DNA of 10,380 nucleotides, taken from assembly GCA_001828545.1 (NCBI GenBank), contig MHYW01000010.1, forward strand, positions 1 to 10,380, given 5' to 3'. Positions within the stretch are counted from its first letter, which is position 1; each line of letters starts with the position of its first letter. The stretch comes from Planctomycetes bacterium RIFCSPHIGHO2_12_FULL_52_36. GTDB taxonomy: Bacteria > Planctomycetota > Brocadiia > Brocadiales > Bathyanammoxibiaceae. Of the stretch, positions 5,853 to 10,380 are shown one piece after another. A program made the translations under genes and the position numbers. The notes under the pieces are model-generated. The model ran no database searches, was not told where the DNA came from, and worked only from the letters and a program-made list of their open reading frames with translations.

Positions 5853-6914
5853 ATGAGAATCACTGGTAAATCAGTCTGGATAGTTTCCGGGTTTCTAATC
5901 AGTGGTATCTGCCTCTGGCTCTTTCTTAAAGATATGGAGTGGGGCCGTGTTCGCATGGCCCTGGGAGAGGCGGAATATTTTTATGTCCTGCCCAGCCTAT
6001 TAGTGTCCATTCTGGTCAGCGTTCTGCGGGCGCTTCGCTGGCAGAGTCTTGTTTCTGAGGTAAAGAGGGTCTCCTTTGCGAACATATTATCCGCCACCGC
6101 CATTGGCTTTATGGCGAATAATATCTTGCCTGCCAGGGCTGGAGAGATAGTAAGGACGGTAATCATTGGAAAGAAAGAAAGCCTGGGAATGGCCACGGTC
6201 TTTGCCACGATAGTGATGGAGAGACTGCTGGACTCCATGAGCCTGATTATCCTGGCCACTGCGGTCTTTGCCCTTATCCCTTCACTGCATAATGCCACAG
6301 GCGCAAACCCCACGCCTCAGGAGGTCCATGACGCTCACTTCTTACTCCAGTTAAAATCCGGAGTAGGGATACTGGGGGCAACGTGCGTAGTAAGCCTCTT
6401 ATTGTTCGTCCTCCTAGACTTATATTCCAAACAGGCCATGGACATTATTGGCCGACTCCTCTTCTTCCTGCCCCACAACCTTAAAGAGAAACTTATAAGG
6501 ATTCTGGAGTCCTTTGTCTTAGGGCTGAAGGTATTGAAGAGTGTGAGACAGGTGATGTGGCTATCTGCCCTCTCTTTTGGCATCTGGTTTTTAGGCGTCG
6601 CTGGTTTTTATATCCTGGGCTACTCTTTTGGGATACAGATACCTTTCACCGGAATGTGTTTAGTGATGGTATGCACGTCCCTGGCGGTAGCACTGCCTCA
6701 GGCACCTGGGTTTATCGGGGTTTTTCACCTGGCAGTACTAAAGTCCCTTGAGCTCTTCCATGTAGAGACATCGATAGCCCAGAGCTTTGCCATTGTCTTA
6801 TGGACAGCTAATTTGTTCGTAACCCTGGCTATGGGAAGCTTCTTCCTGTGGAGAGAAGGCATAACGCTTGGGCAAATAGTGAGAGAACCCTCCTCTCCTC
6901 CTGCAGAACTATAG
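5853..6914 (+). CDS. UPF0104 / lysylphosphatidylglycerol synthase-type transmembrane protein (flippase-like)
   Basis: A 353-aa integral membrane protein of the family that includes the transmembrane half of MprF and YbhN (PF03706). Hydrophobic segments are near residues 8-25, 42-60, 78-95, 120-143, 170-190, 235-256, 264-282 and 310-332. Family landmarks are NNILPARAGEIVR (89-101) and PQAPGFIGVFHLA (282-294). It has no aminoacyl-transferase domain, so it is not a full MprF. Members are often called flippase-like and sit next to glycosyltransferases, but no such neighbour is visible here and the cargo is unknown. The ATG at 5853 has AAGG six bases upstream. It is transcribed divergently from the cytochrome across a 149-base gap; I found no convincing plus-strand promoter there. 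The stop is TAG and the gene is convergent with the rhomboid gene. Confidence 0.88.
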   Translation: MRITGKSVWIVSGFLISGICLWLFLKDMEWGRVRMALGEAEYFYVLPSLLVSILVSVLRALRWQSLVSEVKRVSFANILSATAIGFMANNILPARAGEIVRTVIIGKKESLGMATVFATIVMERLLDSMSLIILATAVFALIPSLHNATGANPTPQEVHDAHFLLQLKSGVGILGATCVVSLLLFVLLDLYSKQAMDIIGRLLFFLPHNLKEKLIRILESFVLGLKVLKSVRQVMWLSALSFGIWFLGVAGFYILGYSFGIQIPFTGMCLVMVCTSLAVALPQAPGFIGVFHLAVLKSLELFHVETSIAQSFAIVLWTANLFVTLAMGSFFLWREGITLGQIVREPSSPPAEL

Positions 6915-6934
6915 CAGGAGACCTGCCCTTACCC

Positions 6935-6962
6935 TGCCTACTGCTTACTCCCTACCCCTTAC
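6935..6962. repeat. Heptamer array C between flippase-like and rhomboid genes
   Basis: Four in-phase units TGCCTAC, TGCTTAC, TCCCTAC, CCCTTAC. The last overlaps the TAA stop of the rhomboid gene (minus strand GTAAGGG), and the neighbouring GGTAC belongs to its final codons. It fills most of the 44-base gap between two convergent genes. Confidence 0.75.
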
Positions 6963-7666
6963 TGGTACTGCCAGGGTCTAGTTACAGGTTTCCTCTTAGG
7001 GAAGACCAACATCAGGCCCATACCTAAGACAAACCCCCCGACGTGGGCCCACCAGGCCACCCCTCCTGCGGGGGCGGTGGGTGCAATGGAGGCCACACCG
7101 CTGAAGAACTGGATGACGAACCAGAAACCCAGCACCACTGCGGCAGGTAGCTCCACTATCTGCCAGATAAAGAAGATGGGGATTATGCAAAGTACCCTTG
7201 CCTTGGGGAAGGTAATCATATAGGCCCCCAGTACGCCGGCAATGGCCCCGCTCGCCCCCACGCACGGCAACCCCACGCCACTGCTCATTGCTACATGGGC
7301 TATGCTGGCCAGGATTCCACAGGCAATGTAAAAGCCCAGGAACTTGAGATGGCCCAGCCTGTCTTCTATATTGTCTCCAAATATCCAGAGATACCACATA
7401 TTACCCAGGATGTGGATAACGCCCCCGTGGAGGAACATGTGGCTTAAGAAGGGCAGGAAGGTATCCTTAATGGCCTCGGGGTTAAGGCTGGGGTGCCTCA
7501 GAAAATATACTACCTTTACGGGTACTATCCCGTACTGTAAGAGGAATCCCTCAAGCCTCTGGCCCAAAGCCATCTCAAAGATGAAGAAGGCCCCATTTAG
7601 ACCGATGAGGGCTATTACAACAAAGGGGAATGTCCCCGACGGGTTTTTATCTCTAAAAGGTATCAT
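6959..7666 (-). CDS. Rhomboid family intramembrane serine protease
   Basis: A 235-aa polytopic membrane protease that cuts transmembrane segments of client proteins. Six hydrophobic segments fit the basic rhomboid core. The catalytic Ser is Ser139 in GASGAIAG (137-144) and the His is His208 in WWAHVGGF (205-212). The conserved His/Asn set before it is FLSHMFLHGGVIHILGNMW (73-91), and GDNIEDRLG follows in the expected place. The N-terminus MIPFRDKNPSG is typical of the family and supports the ATG at 7666, although no strong ribosome site is seen. A long loop (residues ~40-75) follows the first membrane segment. Client proteins are unknown. It lies 101 bases after the amidase gene on the same strand, with array D between them, so it may be a separate or attenuated part of the same transcript. 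Confidence 0.93.
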   Translation of the reverse strand: MIPFRDKNPSGTFPFVVIALIGLNGAFFIFEMALGQRLEGFLLQYGIVPVKVVYFLRHPSLNPEAIKDTFLPFLSHMFLHGGVIHILGNMWYLWIFGDNIEDRLGHLKFLGFYIACGILASIAHVAMSSGVGLPCVGASGAIAGVLGAYMITFPKARVLCIIPIFFIWQIVELPAAVVLGFWFVIQFFSGVASIAPTAPAGGVAWWAHVGGFVLGMGLMLVFPKRKPVTRPWQYQ

Positions 7667-7679
7667 CCGGGTGAAAAAT

Positions 7680-7763
7680 AGGAGACGGGGGGCGGGGGAC
7701 AGGCAATCCGCCTAAGGCGGATAAAAATCTTTTACCCTGTCTACCGCAACCTAACTCCTGCAG
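7680..7763. repeat. Repeat block D: G-rich heptamers, a short palindrome and C-rich heptamers
   Basis: AGGAGAC, GGGGGGC, GGGGGAC and AGGCAAT run in phase at 7680-7707. A palindrome ATCCGCCT/A/AGGCGGAT occupies 7706-7722. A weaker C-rich inverted partner follows at 7734-7761 (ACCCTGT, CTACCGC, AACCTAA, CTCCTGC). The block occupies the 101-base gap between the amidase stop and the rhomboid start. The period is clear only in the first part. Confidence 0.5.
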
Positions 7764-7767
7764 ACTT

Positions 7768-8367
7768 TTAACGCAGCAATTGGGCCAGAACCTCGTAATA
7801 CGGAAAGTTCCTGCCGGGGCATTCTGTGTCACGAATATGCCTATGAAGGACGACGTTTTCAGAAGGTACGTCGCAAAGCTGCTGTAGTTCTCGTATCAGA
7901 GCAACCAGGTTTGCCATCTGCTGGGGGCTTGGATAATCCTCTTCAAAATTACCTACCAGACATACCCCAATACCACGCTGGTTATACTCCACCTGCCCCG
8001 CATGGGCCCCGTGGGATTGGTAGAGCCATCGGTGACCAACCTCTACCTGACCATCACCAGAGCCATGGCCGTTTCCTATTACAAAGTGATAGCCCAGCCC
8101 CCCCTCCCATCCCCTCTTTACCCTGTGAAAGTAGTCAAAGGCATCCGCACTCCCAGAAGGGGAGGCGCTGTGGTGGACCACTATGTACTTCCACTTCTTT
8201 GCAACGGGTACACGGGGTATGCTCAGCACTATAGGGGTCTCCTCCTTCTTAGGTTCTATTACTAATGGCCTCTTGGCAGGGGAGGGAAGACTCACCGTCT
8301 CCTTAGGAACTTCTGCACAGCCCCCCACCAGGAACACGAAAAACACAAGGACTAATAACCTTTGCAT
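7768..8367 (-). CDS. Lipoprotein N-acetylmuramoyl-L-alanine amidase (amidase_2/PGRP fold)
   Basis: A 199-aa zinc amidase that cleaves between N-acetylmuramic acid and the peptide stem of peptidoglycan. Residues 1-16 are a lipoprotein signal with lipobox LVGGC (Cys17 would be lipidated), so the enzyme is membrane anchored. A Pro/Lys linker spans ~20-57. The catalytic domain begins at KYIVVHHSAS (60-69). Zinc ligands by analogy with T7 lysozyme/AmpD are His65, His175 (VLHRHI) and Cys183 (DTECPGRNF); Tyr93 (GLGYHFVIG) is the likely catalytic Tyr. The length and motifs are normal. GGGAGG lies just before the ATG at 8367. The gap to dtd is ten bases, so the two are co-transcribed. Its role could be cell-wall recycling or remodelling; the sequence does not decide. 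Confidence 0.93.
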   Translation of the reverse strand: MQRLLVLVFFVFLVGGCAEVPKETVSLPSPAKRPLVIEPKKEETPIVLSIPRVPVAKKWKYIVVHHSASPSGSADAFDYFHRVKRGWEGGLGYHFVIGNGHGSGDGQVEVGHRWLYQSHGAHAGQVEYNQRGIGVCLVGNFEEDYPSPQQMANLVALIRELQQLCDVPSENVVLHRHIRDTECPGRNFPYYEVLAQLLR

Positions 8368-8377
8368 AGTCCTCCCT

Positions 8378-8827
8378 TTAGAAATGTCTCTTGCTGTCCA
8401 GGAGGAGGGTTACTGGCCCATCGTTTGCCAGCTCTATCAGCATCTTCTCCTGGAACTTGCCTTCTGCCACCACTATACCCTTACGGCGTAAGGACTCCAC
8501 CAAAAGGTTGTAAAGCCTCTGAGCCGTCTCTGCCCCCGCTGATTGGTCAAAGGAGGGCCTGCGCCCCTTTCGGCAGTCCCCATAAAGGGTAAACTGACTG
8601 ACTAACAGCATCTGACCATTCACCTCCTCCAGGGATAGGTTCATCTTACCGTTAGAATCTTCAAAGACCCTGAGACCAGAAAGCTTGGCGGCCAGGTACT
8701 CCACATCTTCTTCTGCGTCTCCTACCCCTACACCTACCAGCACCACCAGGCCACGACCAATCCTGCTTATAAGCTCCCCTTCCACCTTAACCTGGGCGTA
8801 ACTTACTCTTTGTACCACGGCTCGCAT
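8378..8827 (-). CDS. dtd: D-aminoacyl-tRNA deacylase (DTD1 type)
   Basis: Hydrolyses D-aminoacyl-tRNAs (and Gly-tRNA(Ala)) to prevent D-residue incorporation; cytoplasmic homodimer. The start at 8827 gives MRAVVQRVSYAQV, the standard family N-terminus; a start nine codons earlier would translate heptamer array E and is rejected. The protein is 149 aa, the usual length. Hallmarks are SQFTLYGDCRKGRRPSF (residues 77-93) and the Gly-cisPro loop NDGPVT (135-140). No strong ribosome site precedes the ATG. It is the first gene of a transcript with the amidase and possibly the rhomboid gene, and the promoter lies ~70 bases upstream. The gene is ordinary apart from its repeat-made leader. Confidence 0.96.
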   Translation of the reverse strand: MRAVVQRVSYAQVKVEGELISRIGRGLVVLVGVGVGDAEEDVEYLAAKLSGLRVFEDSNGKMNLSLEEVNGQMLLVSQFTLYGDCRKGRRPSFDQSAGAETAQRLYNLLVESLRRKGIVVAEGKFQEKMLIELANDGPVTLLLDSKRHF

Positions 8828-8833
8828 TGAAAA

Positions 8834-8903
8834 AATCCAAATTCCGAAATTCAAATCCCAAAGTCTTGGGTCTTGGGCTTTGGAATTGAAGCTTTGATTA
8901 TAA
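8834..8903. repeat. Heptamer array E in the dtd leader
   Basis: Ten in-phase 7-base units, beginning AATCCAA, ATTCCGA, AATTCAA, ATCCCAA and then switching to AGTCTTG, GGTCTTG, GGCTTTG, GAATTGA, AGCTTTG, ATTATAA. The second half is a rough reverse complement of the first. Most of it lies downstream of the predicted dtd promoter, so it would be in the 5' untranslated RNA. Confidence 0.75.
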
Positions 8904-8924
8904 GGGGAGCAACCACATGGTCAA
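8897..8924 (-). promoter_or_regulatory. Near-consensus promoter for dtd-amidase
   Basis: On the minus strand TTGACC (8924-8919), a 16-base spacer and a perfect TATAAT (8902-8897). Transcription would start near 8890, leaving a ~63-base leader made mostly of array E. Confidence 0.65.
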
Positions 8925-8960
8925 GAAAAATCTGTGCCTAGCCTGTGGAGTATATAGACA

Positions 8961-9077
8961 TGGGGCATCCGCCCCTTCGGCTTCCCCTTCGCCTTCGGCT
9001 CAGGGCTTTGGCTTACTCAGGGCAGGCCCTGCACCGTTCTGGTGCAGGGCAGGCTGAGGCGGACAACGTGCCCCTAC
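8961..9077. repeat. Compound repeat block with a split palindrome
   Basis: The 319-base gap between dtd and the TPR gene holds no convincing gene. GGGGCATCCGCC near 8963 and GGCGGACAACGTGCCCCTAC at 9058-9077 look like the two ends of a GTAGGGGC palindrome pushed apart; 9064-9077 is identical to one arm of P3. Between them are two degenerate copies of the CCTTCG...CTCAGG(A/G)CAGG repeat (8985-9028). They are followed by a perfect hairpin with 10-bp stem GCCCTGCACC/GGTGCAGGGC (9026-9050) and a five-base loop. Confidence 0.55.
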
Positions 9078-9092
9078 TGGCTCACCTCCACC

Positions 9093-9121
9093 TTGACATA
9101 CGGTGCAGTTTAGGCTATTAG
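9093..9121 (+). promoter_or_regulatory. Promoter for the TPR gene
   Basis: A perfect TTGACA at 9093-9098, a 17-base spacer and TATTAG at 9116-9121 (four of six). The start of transcription would be about 20 bases before the ATG at 9147. Confidence 0.5.
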
Positions 9122-9146
9122 TGTCTTAAAGTAAGAGAAATAGCTC

Positions 9147-9602
9147 ATGGAAAAAATGCCAGGAATGCATCAGATGCCCCAGATGGAACTCCCCCAGTAC
9201 AACTTCCGCCTGAGGGCCAAGGAATTCAATAAGAGCAGTGAGGATTTCACTATATGGTTCCTTGAAGGTATATTAGAGAATAACCCCAACCATGTGGATT
9301 GCCTGATGTACCTTGGCAACGTCTATACGGCTACAGGGAGATACAAAGAGGGGTTGAAGGTAGACCAGAACTTGGTCAGGCTTAGACCGGAAGACCCAAT
9401 AGCCCATTATAACCTGGCCTGCAGCTATTCACTGCTGGGTGAGCTGGACGCCGCCTTTAAGGCACTGGAAGAGGCGGTGGCCCTGGGGTATAAAGACCTC
9501 GTACACCTGCAAAGGGATAGTGACCTGGAGAACCTGAGGAAGGACCACAGATACCAGGGACTCGTTGACAGTGTGAAGAAATCAGTAGACAGCAGACAGT
9601 AG
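9147..9602 (+). CDS. Small TPR-repeat protein
   Basis: A 151-aa protein, probably cytoplasmic since no signal peptide is seen, likely a protein-protein interaction adaptor. The N-terminus is Met/Gln/Pro rich (MEKMPGMHQMPQMELPQ). TPR helices run from about residue 34 to 117: a partial first unit, then HVDCLMYLGNVYTATGRYKEGLKVDQNLVRL (49-79) and DPIAHYNLACSYSLLGELDAAFKALEEAVAL (83-113). The following GYKDLVHLQRDSDLENLRKDHRYQGLV (114-140) is the common capping segment of TPR proteins with an Asp-Leu-x-x-Leu pattern. The ATG at 9147 has a weak AAGAG upstream and a promoter ahead of it. The last six residues (SVDSRQ) and the stop are read from heptamer array F. The specific partner or process is not recognisable. 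Confidence 0.85.
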   Translation: MEKMPGMHQMPQMELPQYNFRLRAKEFNKSSEDFTIWFLEGILENNPNHVDCLMYLGNVYTATGRYKEGLKVDQNLVRLRPEDPIAHYNLACSYSLLGELDAAFKALEEAVALGYKDLVHLQRDSDLENLRKDHRYQGLVDSVKKSVDSRQ

Positions 9603-9645
9603 TCAGGGGTCAGCTTGCTGATTGCTGATAGCTGACTACTGTCTA
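9583..9645. repeat. Heptamer array F, nine units with a sign switch
   Basis: Nine units in one unbroken register: CAGTAGA, CAGCAGA, CAGTAGT, CAGGGGT, CAGCTTG, then CTGATTG, CTGATAG, CTGACTA, CTGTCTA. The first five begin CAG and the last four begin CTG, the reverse-complement head. 9594-9606 pairs perfectly with 9632-9644 (13 bp). CTTTTAT follows on the plus strand, giving a weak terminator-like form. Both convergent genes end inside it. Confidence 0.88.
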
Positions 9646-10379
9646 CTTTTATAGGCCAGCACCATACCTTCAAGGGTGAGATGGGGAATCACCTCCTGGA
9701 AGAGGCCAACGTCCGCAGCAAAGAGGTTGGCATCACCACCTGTAGCAATTACCCTGGGTTCTCCTCCCACCTCTTTTTTAACCCCCTTTATCAACCTTTC
9801 TACCATCCCGACAGTCCCCCAGTACAGGCCAGAGGTTATGGCCTCTACGGTATCCTTGCCTATATAATAGTGTGGCCTTTCTGGAGACACCTCCGGGAGT
9901 AGTGCGGCACGGAGGTGGAGTGCCTTCCTGGAGGACTCCAGGCCAGGGGCTATTATCCCTCCCAGGAACTCCCCCCTCTCGGAAACGGCATCTACGGTAA
10001 TGGCCGTACCCATGTCTACCACGATGGTTGTCCCCCCGGTCTTCTCGTAAGCGGCCACGGCGTTTAAGAGCCTATCAATCCCTACCTTGTGGGGTTCCCT
10101 GACAAGGACCGGAATAGGGACTCTTATGTCCCCCGGAAACTTAAGTGGCTTCTTAGGGTAGTTCTTTTCCAGCCACGTACAGAACACGTCTTCCACTTTG
10201 GGATTAACGGAGGCCAGTAGTATCTCTGAAATCAGGGGTAGATAGGACCCCAGAGCCAACTCCTCCAGGTCCACCTCTTCTGCCCGCATAACCTTGTGGA
10301 ATAGTAGGGGCACGGCACGCCGTGCCCCTACTTCCTGGAATACCCCAAGGTGTATGTTGGTGTTTCCTATGTCAAGGGC
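9636..10379 (-). CDS. coaX: Type III pantothenate kinase, N-terminus cut by window edge
   Basis: Phosphorylates pantothenate with ATP, the first step of coenzyme A synthesis. The frame is open to the right edge, and about 247 residues are visible of ~250-260; only the first few are missing. The ATP phosphate loop is DIGNTN (visible residues 3-8). The ligand/catalytic region is KVGIDRLLNAVAAYE (Asp102), and VVDMGTAITVDAV is at 120-132. FLGGIIAPG follows, and TGGDANLFA (213-221) and LEGMVLAY complete the ASKHA fold. A GTG at 10313 is inside the gene and is not the start. Visible residues 17-25 (VGARRAVPL) are translated from palindrome P5, directly after the essential N-terminal motif, and the segment between DIGNTN and GIDR is otherwise short. 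The final KSRQ and TAG come from array F. Convergent with the TPR gene. Confidence 0.93.
   Translation of the reverse strand, partial: ALDIGNTNIHLGVFQEVGARRAVPLLFHKVMRAEEVDLEELALGSYLPLISEILLASVNPKVEDVFCTWLEKNYPKKPLKFPGDIRVPIPVLVREPHKVGIDRLLNAVAAYEKTGGTTIVVDMGTAITVDAVSERGEFLGGIIAPGLESSRKALHLRAALLPEVSPERPHYYIGKDTVEAITSGLYWGTVGMVERLIKGVKKEVGGEPRVIATGGDANLFAADVGLFQEVIPHLTLEGMVLAYKSRQ
10304..10331. repeat. Palindromic repeat P5, inside coaX, with flanking 7-base direct repeats
   Basis: A 28-base palindrome with 13 paired positions each side and a two-base centre; arms start GTAGGGGCACGGC. TGGAATA stands on both sides, at 10297-10303 and 10336-10342. It is read in frame on the minus strand as Val-Gly-Ala-Arg-Arg-Ala-Val-Pro-Leu. 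Confidence 0.9.
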
Positions 10380-10380
10380 T

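Noticed and set aside
6996..7397. A 133-codon minus-strand ORF within the rhomboid region
   Set aside because: It is a shifted frame of the rhomboid gene, which carries all catalytic residues in its own frame.
8917..9057. A 46-codon plus-strand ORF (MVKKNLCLACGVYR...) with GGGGAG seven bases before its ATG
   Set aside because: Its start overlaps the -35 box of the dtd promoter and two thirds of it is translated repeat sequence; no recognisable domain.
9594..9651. Strong bidirectional intrinsic terminator between the TPR and coaX genes
   Set aside because: The 13-bp stem is good but the loop is 25 bases and the T-run is only four, so I kept it as a repeat array rather than a terminator.

Overview
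The window reads as bacterial chromosome from an uncultured, diderm-type bacterium. There are twelve protein genes and no RNA genes, CRISPR array, transposase or phage genes. Ile ATA and Arg AGG codons are frequent. One putative lipoprotein, one secreted c-type cytochrome and one exported beta-propeller suggest a periplasm. I cannot assign a phylum from the sequence. Repeat-rich intergenic DNA of this kind is, from memory, common in Planctomycetota/Brocadiales-like and Nitrospirota-like metagenome bins, but that is only an impression.

Layout. (1) 2-1195 (+): C-terminal ~397 residues of the mismatch repair ATPase MutS. (2) 1367-3093 (+): a promoter-led two-gene unit with an ATGA overlap, encoding a PlsC-type acyltransferase and an alpha/beta hydrolase. 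(3) 5703-3281 (-): a promoter-led run of a small c-type cytochrome, an SDR oxidoreductase and an exported eight-repeat PQQ-like propeller. (4) 5853-6914 (+): a UPF0104/LPG-synthase-TM-like membrane protein, divergent from the cytochrome. (5) 8827-6959 (-): D-aminoacyl-tRNA deacylase, a lipoprotein N-acetylmuramoyl-L-alanine amidase and a rhomboid protease, with a near-consensus promoter ahead of dtd. (6) 9147-9602 (+): a TPR protein. (7) 10379-9636 (-): type III pantothenate kinase, cut off at its N-terminus by the window edge. The genes are mostly housekeeping and do not form one pathway.

The unusual part is the repeat layer between, and sometimes inside, these genes. Two main kinds recur. 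The first is degenerate tandem arrays with a strict 7-base period, such as YAGTAGA, YAGGGGN, ATTTNNA and CAGNNNN. These often switch to the reverse-complement unit halfway, so the array can fold back on itself. They sit at gene ends, including all three convergent junctions, and in the probable 5' leader of dtd. The second is a 28-29 base palindrome with constant arms GTAGGGGC/GCCCCTAC and an inner stem that changes sequence but keeps pairing. There are four full copies and one broken one. A third repeat, of the CCTTCG...CTCAGGACAGG type, lies in the cytochrome gene and in a compound block at 8961-9077.

These repeats enter the proteins. A palindrome is translated in the same frame (Val-Gly-Ala...Pro-Leu) inside the propeller leader and inside the pantothenate kinase. 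The third repeat is translated just after the cytochrome signal peptide. Seven of the twelve stop codons lie inside repeat units. In the kinase the palindrome is bracketed by a 7-base direct repeat, as expected for a mobile element insertion. No gene in the window looks like the source of this mobility.
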